A DNA stretch of 64,000 nucleotides from Callorhinus ursinus. Its lineage: Eukaryota; Chordata; Mammalia; Carnivora; Otariidae. This document shows positions 53,940 to 64,000 of this stretch, piece after piece; the stretch's first letter is position 1, and every line of letters starts with the position of its first letter. Both the position numbers and the translations under genes were made by a program. Below the pieces are notes generated by a model. It saw only the letters and a list, made by a program, of their open reading frames with translations. It was not told where the DNA came from and searched no databases. The stretch spans positions 13,680,924 to 13,744,923 of the forward strand of contig NW_020312827.1 of the NCBI RefSeq assembly GCF_003265705.1. The letters are read 5' to 3'.

Positions 53940-54935
53940 TCCACTTGAGATGTTTGCCCGTTCTGCAGTGTTTTGCAGACTGGGGCTGGGGAGAATCCTG
54001 TCATAATGGTCAAAAGCAGTTTATAATGACAAGACAGAAAGATGGAAATGAATACTTACATTGTCTTCTTTCATTCAAGTAATCAAGGTGCTTCATTTCT
54101 CTTTTGCTCCCCACGCAGGACTATTGTAAACAGCTAAATATTAAGATATTTTAAAGACTGTAGATAGAGAAAAGGGGAGATCCTCAAATTAGTCATTCAA
54201 AGATTAATGCAATGAGAGGAACCCACACCTCCACAGAATGAATATTTTGAGTGTGTATGGATTTTATAGTCATAGAGAGAGATATAGCTATTTTTATACC
54301 AATTATAATTCTTCAATAGAAATATATCCTTACAGTTTTAATTTTTGAACATTAAAAATGTTTCCCTTATCTATTAAATTGTATCAGATTATAAAATGCA
54401 TAAAGATGATACAATTTTGGATCACATTGTACTGTAGGGCCTGCTTTTATCAAAGTGCTCAATCTTAAAAATACAATTGGAAAAGTCGTTCTCCTTGAAG
54501 TTCTATTTAACTCTGTGGGGAGAGAAGTCTAGAAATATTTTTATGCAATTGCCAAGAGGCTCGCAATGAAGAATTTTTTAGAATATACTCATGGAGCTGT
54601 TCACATTACAGTTTCAGAAGTGTACTTAAATGCATCTGTCTACCTGTGAGCTGCAAGAGGTCACGTTTGTGTTTTTGTTTGGTTCCCTGGACGACCAGGG
54701 CGTGGCTGAGAACCCCTGGTGTAGTGCTCACTGTGGAGCCGTGCTAGATGAGGAGTGTATGTGTGCGTGTGTGTGCACGCACGCGGATGTGGCCCAGGCA
54801 CTCAGGCTTGCTCCCACCCCGTACTGAGTCTGCAAGAACAAATTTCTCCTGCCTCATCCCCCTGCCCTTCTTCTCTCTGGTGATTGCACCCCACCCAGTT
54901 CTCCCGTTGGCCTTTGTAAACGATGGCATGAGGAT
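53940..54935. other. Mostly unassigned AT-rich sequence
   Basis: No repeat is recognised in the AT-rich part (54040-54620). The alternating tract at 54755-54785 is listed separately. Confidence 0.4.
54755..54785. repeat. 31-nt alternating purine-pyrimidine tract
   Basis: GT, GC and AC steps alternate without a break from 54755 to 54785, including several CG steps. This is a strong Z-DNA candidate. Confidence 0.85.
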
Positions 54936-54939
54936 AAAA

Positions 54940-55060
54940 GACCTCAGTTTTCAAATCAGGTGTACCTGGATCCATCCCCTTGCCTGGCTGCCTAATTGCC
55001 GTCTGACCTTGGAAAAGTTACATGAACCATTTGCCAAATGCAAAAACGCCAGTCCTGCGA
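54940..55060 (+). mobile_element. MIR SINE relic
   Basis: 'ttttcaaatcaggtgtacctggatcc', 'ctgcctaattgccgtctgaccttggaaaagttac' is a MIR on the plus strand. Confidence 0.75.
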
Positions 55061-55189
55061 GATCAGTATCTTTGTGGGGACTAGCTGATGCCAGTCTGTG
55101 TAGCGTCCCTGGCACTTTGCAGGAGCTCCATGTGCAGGCCCCATCACCGATGCTTTCCCTCCAGGGGAGGCAGCGTGCCTGGGAGGGAA

Positions 55190-55385
55190 GAGTGGAGACC
55201 TTGGAGGTGGCCAGTCGTGGGTCCACCAGCTGTGTGACCTCAAGCAACTCCTCAGATGCATCTGAGCTCTTCCTTCCCAGCCAGTCAAAGAGATAGCAGT
55301 GTTGCATGAGGTTTTGTAAGAATTACAAGATAGTGTACATCCAGGGGCTGGCAATTATTGAGTGTTTAATAAATAGAATTCATTA
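55190..55385 (+). mobile_element. MIR SINE relic
   Basis: 'gtgggtccaccagctgtgtgacctcaagcaactcctcag', 'gttttgtaagaattac' and 'caattattgagtgtttaataaatag' follow MIR order. It is the second MIR within 450 bp in the same orientation. Confidence 0.75.
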
Positions 55386-55629
55386 TGCTTATGATAGCAT
55401 TTCTGCCATTTCCTAAGGGTTTCAATACCTTCCACCCGCAAATAACAATACCATAAAAAAAAAATCCTTCCCCAGTTGATGGGAACTTATACCTTCAGGA
55501 GTCTTTAAGACTGTTTCCAGTGTGTCTGAAGCTACCTGCTACATGAAGGCAAATGCCCACGAGATTACCTGATCCCAGCAGGAGCAGGAGAACTGGAGTT
55601 CTTACCGGCTGTTCTCACTGACACTTTGT
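55386..55629. other. Unassigned sequence
   Basis: No repeat or exon is recognised between the MIR and the SINE. Confidence 0.4.
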
Positions 55630-55643
55630 AGTGACTAAGATCT

Positions 55644-55862
55644 TTTTTTTTTTTAAAGACTTTATTTATTTGACAGAGAGAGACACAGCAAGAGAGGGAA
55701 CACAAGCAGGGGGAGTGGGAGAAGCAGGCTTCCCGTGGAGGAGGGAGCAGGGAGCCCGATGTGGGGCTGGAGCCCGATGGGGGGCCCAATCCCAGGACCC
55801 CGGGATCATGACCTGAGCCAAAGGCAGACGCTTAACTGACTCAGCCACCCAGGTCTGCCCGG
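55644..55862 (-). mobile_element. Can-SINE, long type, with perfect TSD and internal duplication
   Basis: T-run, 'aagactttatttatttgacagag', 'ggagaagcaggcttcc', then a repeated ggagcccgatg.gggg unit, 'gatcatgacctgagccaaagg' and 'cagccacccagg'. The 14-bp flanks agtgactaagatct at 55630-55643 and 55863-55876 are identical. The repeated unit (about 55752-55785) is absent from other copies here. Confidence 0.96.
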
Positions 55863-55879
55863 AGTGACTAAGATCTCGC

Positions 55880-57480
55880 AGAAATGTGACACACAGAAAG
55901 AAGAAGGTTCCTTGGGGATGGGTTAGAATGGCTTGTGATCTGTACCCATGTTTCTTTCTCTCAGTATCTCTGTGCCAGAATACGAACTATTTGCAAAGCT
56001 GCATTTCAGAGATGGGAGGGAGAGAAAGAAAGGAGAGAGATACAGTGATCAAGAACTTTAGACAGTCATTTAAAAGCTCACATTGAACTTGTCCCCCACT
56101 TCATGGTCACCCTAGCACACATGAGTTGGCCCCTTTTTGGGCTGTGATTTTTCTTTTTTTTTAATGGGGCTTATTTCGGATGATCTCATGCTGCTAATTT
56201 GACACAGATGGCATTGAAGTGTTAGAACTACATGTCTGTGCATAGAGCCGCGCTAACCTAGTGTCTTGGCCATGAGTTCATTTCCCACACTGTGAGCATG
56301 ATGGTGAACACACCGTGACACGAGGTGAGAAGCCTGTGACATGTAGAAAGGCCACTTCTGTTTATCATTTGTGTGTGTACTATATTTCTCGGATTCTAAG
56401 AGGCTTCATTCATTGAGCTTTGCCATGGTTGTGAAGTGAAACAATTACGAAAGAAGTTTTCACTTTTAAACTTGCGCAGCTATCGTAAGCCCAAATGGGG
56501 GTGGTTTGTGAGACCCACTGGTTTTCCCCTACCCCAGCTTCCAGTACAAATTGCAAATGGGGAAGTGCCAACTTCCTATAGGAGCTCCCTGGCCTCAGCA
56601 GTTAGTTGAGAGATGGGCGTGTAACCCAATCCAGGGCAGGCACGTCTTACCTTGGATCTGGGGGCTCTGAAGGATGTGCTGGATTCAACAAGGGGTACTG
56701 TGTGGAGTCAACCACTGTTGCCAAGAAATGGCACCAAGGCAAAGAAGCAGAGATGAGGGGCCACTCTACCACTGTCCTTCCTGTGGTGGTTGGATTACAT
56801 AAGCTCTAAATTCCCCATTTTACTTGACCCAACTTGATTTTTGGGGGGTGGGGCTGTACACCCAAGAGTCCTTGACTAATAAAGAATCTCTAAGTGAATA
56901 GCCTCAGTTAAACTAAATGTATGTCACTGATGATTTCTGTGTGCCAGTAAAATTCCAACTCTCCATTGGTCTAGGAGACCCACTTAGTAATTTGGCTGTC
57001 AAATGAAAGAATATAAGATGAGCGTAGAGAGCTTTTCTGAGATGATGACTTAACAAAGTAGGATCGTGGTAGTAATAATACTTAGTCTCTCTTTTCCCCA
57101 ACTCAGCTTAGTCTCTGGTGGAAATAAGCTTGGAGAAGCTCACCTTGGGTTTACAAGGTGGCTGCCACAGCCTCTTGTACTGCAGACCTCAGCTTGGAGT
57201 CTAGCATTTCCTGGGTGTCCTCAGGAAAAGTTCTGGGCAGCATTGTAATTAGACCAGCCTGGATCACATGACCACTGGGAACCATCACTGTGACCAGAGG
57301 AATTGGTGGGGAGGGGCACAGATTGTTTTATGCTGGGGGTGGAAACATCACTTCAAAGCACATGGATGGCTTGGGAGATGAAATGTTCTCCAGATGCAAG
57401 TCTGGATCAGTTCCCAAAGAAGGGAAGAACTGTCATTACAACAGCACAGCCATTTTATTTAAAAAGCAAAGCACTGGAGG
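55880..57480. other. Unassigned sequence
   Basis: No named repeat or exon is recognised in 1.6 kb. Confidence 0.4.
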
Positions 57481-57600
57481 GATGCCTGGCTGGCTCAGTT
57501 GGTAGAGTGTGTGACTCTTGATCTCAGGGTTGTAAGTTTGAGCCCCACATTGGGTGTAGAGATTATTTAAAAATAAAATCTGTTAAAATTTTTTTAAAAA
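57481..57600 (+). mobile_element. Can-SINE, short type
   Basis: Head 'ggatgcctggctggctcagttgg', B-box region 'gttgtaagtttgagccccac', then 'attgggtgtagagattatttaaaaataaaatc'. It lacks the CT-rich body, like the copies at 10819 and 17104. A weak duplication (aagcactgga/aagcacagga) may flank it. Confidence 0.94.
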
Positions 57601-57604
57601 GAAG

Positions 57605-58050
57605 CACAGGACACAAAAATGTGAGGTTACATATGCAAGTATATGTAGCCACTAAGTGGAAGATCTAAGGCCAGAATGCAGATCTTCCCATTTGAGACTC
57701 TTCTAGCTTTCTTTTAATGATAATGGCCATTAGCCATGGGTGTACAGGATTATCAAGATCTCAGGGCATAAGGTGGTGTCATTCAAGTTAAAGTAATTTC
57801 CCAGAGGCCCAGAATCTTAGTTAATGATGACATTCACTTTTTCTGGCAGACTGGGGATTGCTAAAAGGTATTGCCTTAACTAGACTTGCTGCCTGTTGAT
57901 AAGGGAAAGATGGAAGATGGGATACAGCTGCCCTTTACTGGGGATTAACCTTGGGCAACGAACCTCCGTATCTTCATGAACTGCCCTTCACAGCCAGAGT
58001 TGGTCCCCAGAGCCCTATCTTTAGAGTACAAGATGCTTGGACAGTTGGTG
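57605..58050. other. Unassigned sequence
   Basis: No repeat or exon is recognised. Confidence 0.4.
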
Positions 58051-58052
58051 AA

Positions 58053-58446
58053 TGTATTAATCAGCTAGAGCTGCCATAACAAAATACCACAGGCTGGGTG
58101 ACTAAAACAACAGAAATTTATTTGCTCACAGTTCTGGAGACTAGAAGTCCAAGATCAAGGGGGCAGCAGGTTTGATCTCCCCTGGTCATCTCTTCTTGGC
58201 TTGCAGATGGCCGCCTGCTCACTGTGTCCTCGCATGGCCTATTCTGTGTGCATGCGCTTCACCTGGTCTCTTTCTCTTCTTATAAGTTCACCAGCCCTAT
58301 TAGATGAAGGCCCTATTATGGTCATATTGCATTAGAGCCCCACCCTTATGTCCTCATTTAACCTTATCCAAACTCAGCCACATTGAGGGTTAAGGTTTCA
58401 ACAGAGGAATTGGGGGGGTGGGGGAGGACGCAGTTCAGTCCAGCTC
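58053..58446 (-). mobile_element. Solo LTR, MaLR/ERVL type
   Basis: It starts tgtattaatcagctagagctg and continues 'ccataacaaaataccacaggctggg', 'aacagaaatttatttgctcacagttctggag', 'gcttgcagatggccgcctgc', 'cttcttataagttcaccagcc' and 'ggacgcagttcagtcc'. It is the reverse of an LTR related to the one at 36736-37169. No coding sequence accompanies it. Confidence 0.75.
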
Positions 58447-58449
58447 AGT

Positions 58450-59130
58450 TCAGTGAATTACATGTAAACATTTCACAAACATCCCTTCATTTCCCACAGT
58501 GTGCTTAGGTTGATAGAGGCTGGGGATAGAGATAAGTAGATTTTCCAGCCTCAAGGAGTTTGCGGTCTAGCTCGGGGGCAGAATCACCCAGAAGCCTTGG
58601 TGGTTTGTGCCGTCTCCAAAGAGCTCAGACTCTGGGGGAAGGAAGTCAGGAGTTCAGGGAAGACTTCACGGAGGGGTGTTTGCTAGTGCCAGGTGAGGCT
58701 GCCATCCCAGCATCTCCTAAATCTGTTTGACATGGTCAGCCATGCATTTCTCAATCAGTGTCACTCCAGGCCCCAATACAAAAGGGGCACCATGATATTG
58801 CAGCCATGGCCAAAAGACTCACAAGCTCACAAAATAGTGACGCCCACAACCAAAGGCACGGGTCCTAAGTGCACAAGACAGTATGTTGGTGTGTGACATT
58901 GATGTGTTCACAAAGGAGAAATGTGATAAGCCAGGATAGAGATGGAAAGTCACCCTGTCCTTATTCCTTACAGGAAAGAGGATGGGAAGGTGAAAGAAAA
59001 GCATTCTGGGCAGAATGGTGGGGAGATTCTGATAAAGGTAGTGGCGAGTGCCTTTGACCTTGAGGACTTGCGGGAGATGGCACCATTTCAGACTTGCACT
59101 GAAATTAGACCTATAAGCAAGGGTAAAGAA
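58450..59130. other. Unassigned sequence
   Basis: The purine-rich part around 58500-58690 may be an L2-type relic. No exon is recognised. Confidence 0.4.
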
Positions 59131-59141
59131 CTAAGAGCCGC

Positions 59142-59344
59142 TTGGGGCGCCTGGGTGCTCAGTCATAAAGCATCTGCCTTCGGCTCTGGTCATGATCTCA
59201 GCATCTTGGGATCGTGCCCCGCGTCGGGCTCCCGTCGGCGGGAAGCCTGGTTCTCCCTCTCCCACGTCCCCTGCTTGTGTTCCTGCTCTCGCTGGGTCTC
59301 TCTCTCTGTTAAATAAATAAATAAAATCTTAAAAAAAAAAAAAA
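59142..59344 (+). mobile_element. Can-SINE, long type
   Basis: Head 'ggggcgcctgggtgctcagtc', 'ggctctggtcatgatctcag', 'tcgggctcccgtcggcgggaagcctgg', CT tract, tail 'taaataaataaataaaatctt' plus a 15-A run. The flanks ctaagagc (59131-59138) and gtaagagc (59345-59352) are probably the target duplication. Confidence 0.95.
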
Positions 59345-59354
59345 GTAAGAGCTC

Positions 59355-60080
59355 TACATAAACATGGGCGGGAAAACTGCTGCTGGGTGGCCGCTTTGGC
59401 GTCACGGGACCGACATCACGTGATCACCACGGACCATGGTCCTCTCCATGTGCGTTGTTATGGGCACAGCTGGAGCCAGAGCTGGGAGGCCATCAGAGCA
59501 GCTGTACTAACCCCACGAGAGGAGAGCGGAGAGCAAATCATTTGGGGGTAGAGGTAGAAGTGGGGGGCCAGAGGTGGGGGTCCAAGGGTGGGGCGGCTGG
59601 GCAGACTGAGGGGTGTTAGAGCCCCCAGATCACCGCAGTCTGGGGCGTCTTTGCATTTCTGTCATTACCCAGGCTACTTACGAAAAGCAGTAATAATCAC
59701 ATCGTAAATCAGTATAGTTTGAAGAGTAGTTGAGTAATGAAAATCCAGTTCAGGACCAGAGATGGAGCCTCTTCAGGCTCACTTGCTAGTTCCCAACTTA
59801 ATTTTTTTAAAATTAAGATAGTGCTAATGCAGAGACTCAAAATTGTGCACAATCCAAAATGTAGTGAGGGTGAGGGGGAAAGATAAGATGCTAAATGAAA
59901 GAATGAGTTCTGTTTCTGAAACTGTCACAACCGAGTGAGTGTTCATGGGGGTTGGGGACTGGGGTTCAGGGGGTGATATAGTTCTCTATATAAGGCCGTC
60001 TAACTATAAATGGCATTTTCGAACATGTGAGTCAATGAATTTAGAGGAAAATGAGGTTTCCTAAAATAGCAGTTGTGGAA
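59355..60080. other. Unassigned sequence
   Basis: GC-rich start at 59370-59660 with GGGG-rich patches near 59545-59600. No repeat is recognised. Confidence 0.4.
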
Positions 60081-60084
60081 CATA

Positions 60085-60325
60085 CACAACTGAGTTTGGC
60101 ATGGGAGGGACCTGGCTTTGGATCTGACCCTGACAATCCCTCATACCACCCCTCTCCTGCCCATACATGGAACTACATATTCCCTTACACGTATACATAT
60201 ATGCCTCTTGGCTTGGTCAAATACTCGACTTTGAACTTCTGTTTCTTCATCTGTAAAATCGGGAGGATACCACCTCCCTTCCACAAAGGAAATGAAATAA
60301 TGTGCAAGCCTATGTGTGCCTAGTG
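60085..60325 (+). mobile_element. MIR SINE relic
   Basis: 'ggacctggctttggatctgaccctgac' and later 'gaacttctgtttcttcatctgtaaaatcgggaggataccacc' follow MIR order, with an insertion of about 60 bp between the two parts. Confidence 0.65.
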
Positions 60326-60379
60326 ACTCCAGTGGTGATCACCTTGGTTCAGGGTTGCCCCCTGCCAGAGTTTGCAGGG

Positions 60380-60590
60380 ATGTGCAAGGAAAACTCAAGG
60401 TTGTGGTTATCTTTGGGGTATAAGGTGGTGACTGGAGAGGTTGGAAGGGAGGCTCCTGTTTGCCAGTTTGTTCATCTGGGTGCTGGTTACATGGGCAAAT
60501 GGTTTGTGAGAATTCATTGAGCTGGACATGTATGTGGGCTTTGCTAGGTATATTACTTTGGTCAAAAGTTTCAAAAATGGGCAACGAAAA
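60380..60590 (+). mobile_element. Old L1M 3' UTR end
   Basis: 'gttgtggttatctttggggtataaggtggtgactggag', 'ttcatctgggtgctggttacatgggc', 'gtgagaattcattgagctggac' and 'tatattactttggtcaaaag' follow the 3' end of an old L1M (MD/ME type). Confidence 0.7.
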
Positions 60591-61260
60591 TGTCATTACA
60601 CCTACTTGATTTCAGATTTTCATTATGCACATGCAGTGAACTTCAGAATTCTTACATAATTAAAGATGAGATTGTCATAGATTTTTATTAAATCAATGTA
60701 GTAAATTAAAGCTGGTGAAACAAAATAAGAATTTCTCTCACAATTCAAGCGTGTTTTATTAAGGCCTGCTGGACCTGCTTGTTATTGATATTGTTAATAC
60801 AATATTTAGATTCTATTTTGAACATGCCAGCTGGTGGAGATTACTGAAATGTCAGTCTTTCCTGAGAGTGGGTTTGTTGTTGTTTTTTAAGCTATTTAGA
60901 ACCAGAGAGTTAGGTTCTTAAATGTAGGTCAAGATGAATTTATGTGTCTAAGTGAAATTAGGGGAAAAAATGAAAACTCTAGCAAAAACTTTGAGAGAAG
61001 TTCTTTGCCAGAACACATAGGAGAACTCGTACAAACCTGAAATTTTTTTATCTAAACAAACGTGGTTTTCCATTCCATCATCTTGATGAATAAATGTGTT
61101 GGTGAAGTAATTGGTTTAGAAATCATTATTAAAACCTTGAAACTTTGTAGCAAGCATTTCTCTAGTGAAGAAAACAATGTGTTTGAAAACTTGAGATTTA
61201 AAAACAAGCAGGCCAGGATGGGGAATGGGCAAAATGGGTAAAGTTTGTCAAAAGGTACAG
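60591..61260. other. Unassigned AT-rich sequence
   Basis: No repeat or exon is recognised. Confidence 0.4.
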
Positions 61261-61261
61261 A

Positions 61262-61545
61262 CTTCCAGGTATAAAATAAATTAAGTCCTGGGGATGTAAT
61301 ATACAGCATGGTGACTAGAATTAACACTACGGAATTGCATATTTGAGCCGATAGGAGAGTAGATCTTAAAAGTTCTCACCCCAGAAGCAAAAACAACCTG
61401 TTACTACACATGGATGTTAACTAGACTTACTGTGGTGGTCATTTTGCATTGTGTAAAAATATCAAATCATTATGTTGTACACCTGAAAATAATATAGTTA
61501 TGTCAGTCGTATCTCAGTAAAAGTAAAAATAAAAAATAAGATGAG
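61262..61545 (+). mobile_element. L1MA-type 3' UTR end
   Basis: 'taagtcctggggatgtaatatacagcatggtgactagaatt', 'gagtagatcttaaaagttctcacc', 'ggatgttaactagacttactgtggtggtcattttgc' and 'tatgttgtacacctgaaaataatatag' are diagnostic of the L1MA/L1M 3' UTR on the plus strand, ending in an A-rich tail. Confidence 0.88.
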
Positions 61546-61549
61546 AATA

Positions 61550-62810
61550 AGCAGGCCAGTTACAATGAGATTTGTCACTTCCAGAGGAATATGGAATAAC
61601 CAGGATCTTTTTCAACTGAAAACACATATAATCATGCTTGTACCTTGAAGGCTGACCAGAAGGGTATCCTTCCTCTGCAGCGTTTGTTGAAATGATTGAA
61701 GTGTTGTTCAGGAAAGCCTGTCAGATCTCTGAACCATTTGTTATCTTCAGTTAAGCTGTAGGGCCCCACATATCAGTCCCTTGTAAATACTGTCTGCATG
61801 GTTAATGCTGCCTCTTAAATTTTCAGATCTCTTAAGAATGTGTTGTAATTAAAAAAAAAAAAAAAGTGTAGCATCATTTTTACATTAGTACTCAGACCTG
61901 GATTTTGCTTTCAGAGTGTCCCCAAGCCTAAGGCTGTGCGTGACACTGCCATAGTTCAGGGACAGAGAGAATCTCAGATATATCTGTGTTTGCTTTCCCA
62001 AAAGAGTTAAGACAATATTACGATGCATTTTCTTTTTGTAGTTAAGGGTAGGTACCCACCTGTTCTGATTTTGACGAGTTACACTGTTGAATACGCAGTA
62101 GAGTCTACACACGGAAATGTTTCTGAAGGCCTTTGTTTCCTTCCGAAGTCTGTCCAGACCAGGCTGGGAGGTATCCATAGCATGGCCTGTATTCAACCCT
62201 CCATCGGCCCTTCCAGTATTTTCATCTCCGAGATGGGACAAGAAAGTACATGCCCTGGTTTGGGGGTCACATCGCGGCTCAAAATCGAATTGTGGGAGTT
62301 CCTCCTGCAGGTGTCTCTTACATGTCTTAGCGTGATTTCTAATTTGTCCACACCCTCCCTTCACATCTCATAAAAAAGTATTTGCTTAATGTTTTTCCTT
62401 AGAACAGGGTAATTTACATAGTGTTTCCTGTGTGTTCAGGATCGTTATTTTGGTGAGAGCAACGGAGTGCCACCCATCCCATCCTGGTCTCCAGTTTGTA
62501 TGTGGTGCGGACATAGATGCGGGGACCAGCTCGAGTCCCGAGATTTCAGAGCTGGGGCTCTCTCAGACACCTAGCTAGGCACAGCCACCACAAACAGACT
62601 GGTAAACCTGGCCCAGAGAGCCAGGCCTGGCTCTGGGCCACAGGGCAAACTGGTGGCTCAGCCAACCCCTCTGCAGGCCAGTCCAGCTCTCCTGTTCTGC
62701 CGTCCTTTCAAATCAGATCAACTCCCCTTCTCTTCTGGGTCTGCCAGAGATACAGAAAGGGAGAAAAGAAACCCCAAACTGTGTGTCTCATCATCAAAAT
62801 CAGTAAGGTA
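61550..62810. other. Unassigned sequence
   Basis: A 15-A run lies at 61851-61865. A 159-codon minus frame (61885-62364) was examined and has no recognisable homology. Confidence 0.4.
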
Positions 62811-62814
62811 AGGC

Positions 62815-63015
62815 TGGATTACTTCTTTCTCATCGTGCTGGCATCAGCCCTGGTCTGGAATCCCAGCTTCTTTCTCACTAGCAGCACTGTCTCAGATCTC
62901 AGTTTCTCTGTCTGCGAAATGGGAAGGTAGGACCCCCGCCTTGTGCTGGGTCACAGGGAAGATTTACATGGGATCGCCTCAGTGCCTGGTATACAGTAAG
63001 CACTCCATAATTAGA
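62815..63015 (+). mobile_element. MIR SINE relic
   Basis: 'gctggcatcagccctggtctggaatcccagc', 'gatctcagtttctctgtctgcgaaatgggaagg' and 'tcagtgcctggtatacagtaagcactcc' follow MIR order on the plus strand. Confidence 0.8.
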
Positions 63016-63019
63016 AACT

Positions 63020-64000
63020 ACCACGCAACCGCTTGGTAGCTCTGACTCTTCTTGGGCTCCTTCTGAGAAATGGCACGCCACAGCCAGCCCCGGGTTTGAA
63101 CTGAGCACACTGCTCATATGACTGGTCCAGAGTCTGACTGAGGCTGACCCCAACCCACATTACATAAGCGAGAAAACGAAGGGCAGATGCTGGAAGGGTA
63201 ATCGTAGTTATTTTGAGCTGTGGAATTAGGGGTCATTTTTTATTCACAGCATATTGGCTACGGTAAGGTGGTATTGGTTACACAAATTAAAATATATAAA
63301 GGAATAAAAAGAATTCTACAGCTGCTAGTTTATGCTCATTAGGTTATTGTTCATGGTTAGTTTCCATCTTCAAAGATCAAGCAACGTTTGCAAAAATGTA
63401 AAATGGCAGAATTTTTTTTGCCATTTAAGGCGTTCTGCGCTACTTAAACACTAGACAGTGGGGAAGCATTAGATCGCACCCCTCATGGTGCCCAGTGTGT
63501 GCACCTGAGAGTTCTTACATTTTAAATAAATATGATCCATATCTTTAGATTGTTTTGTGGAAGGAATAACATCTAATGGCAATGACAGAAGCCCTCAGCT
63601 TTCAGGCCCCGTTGGCCGCGCACACGAGGCCCAGGTCAAAGCCACATGCACCCAGGCAGTGCCAGCTGGGAGCTCTTTGGCAGGTCCCCCACCCTCCTGA
63701 TGCAGATGGACTGAGCTACGGCTCAGAAGGAGAGGGAACCGCTCTGTATGTTAACAGTACACGGCGAAGCACAGAGGGTCTTTGCTGCAGCCCGGAGCTC
63801 TGGTCCAGGCTGTCAAAGCGCACCCCCCACCCCCGGATTCCTGGCCACCTCAGGAATGGTCCTGGCTCTGTGCCCAAGAGAACAGATTCCCCTCACAGAT
63901 ATGGAAAAGCATTTCAGTTGGCAGATAAAGATCTTTTTGATCACATTTGGGAACGGGTAGTGTTTGGGTAGTTAGTTTGGTTCAAAGTATAGGGTTATGT
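63020..64000. other. Unassigned sequence
   Basis: An AT-rich part (63220-63560) is followed by a GC-richer part. A 131-codon plus frame (63576-63971) shows no known domain or splice context. Confidence 0.4.

Noticed and set aside
54748..55296. 182-codon plus-strand open frame
   Set aside because: It begins in a GT/GC alternating tract and crosses two MIRs, with competing frames of similar length on the other strand.
1..64000. CRISPR arrays, operons, phage or plasmid genes, toxin systems
   Set aside because: Nothing of the sort is present. Composition, repeats and absence of dense genes mark this as vertebrate nuclear DNA.
1..64000. rRNA, snRNA, 7SK, Y RNA or mitochondrial insertions
   Set aside because: I looked for characteristic words of U6, 7SK and mitochondrial genes and saw none. 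A database search could still find diverged copies.

Overview
This window reads as ordinary mammalian nuclear DNA, from an intron or an intergenic stretch. The organism is a carnivoran and most likely an arctoid caniform (bear, seal or weasel group). The main evidence is at least fifteen copies of the tRNA-Lys-derived carnivore SINE (Can-SINE). These begin with a gggcgcctgggtggctcag-type head, continue into a CT-rich body, and end in a taaataaaatctt/poly-A tail. The longer copies match what I recall of arctoid Can-SINEs better than the dog or cat versions, but that is a judgement by eye. Carnivore-type L1 3' ends and eutherian-wide repeats (MIR, L2, old L1M, MER5-type hAT elements, LTRs of the MaLR kind) agree with it.

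No protein-coding exon of a recognisable gene could be supported on either strand. Most open reading frames are short. The longest (about 150 to 204 codons) are chance frames or run across repeats. The only clear protein homology is to L1 ORF2p, in decayed fragments at 23.5-25.7 kb. A pair of splice-bounded segments at 45,928-46,010 and 46,063-46,127, and a weaker one at 1,330-1,382, are the best exon candidates and may belong to an untranslated or long noncoding transcript.

Layout. 0-13 kb: unassigned sequence with MIR and L2 relics, two old L1 3' ends, a carnivore L1 3' end with target-site duplication (TSD), microsatellites, and a tail-to-tail SINE pair inserted in an older MITE. 13-19.7 kb: mostly unassigned, with a head-to-tail SINE dimer. 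19.7-25.7 kb: the most repeat-dense part, with L1M fragments, a SINE with an 11-bp TSD, and an L1 ORF2 fragment interrupted by two SINEs. 25.7-36.5 kb: mostly single-copy, with a 26-G run, an RFX X-box, a cluster of POU octamers and an L1M fragment. 36.5-46 kb: an LTR, a MER5-type element, five SINEs (one containing a 100-N assembly gap) and a SINE nested in the target duplication of an L1. 46-64 kb: mostly unique sequence with scattered MIRs, four more SINEs, a second LTR and two L1 3' ends.

I found no gene cluster, defence system, CRISPR array, operon or other novel coded system. The observations worth checking are the candidate exons, a few compact regulatory-looking motifs in repeat-free DNA, unusual homopolymer and alternating tracts, and well-marked insertion histories.
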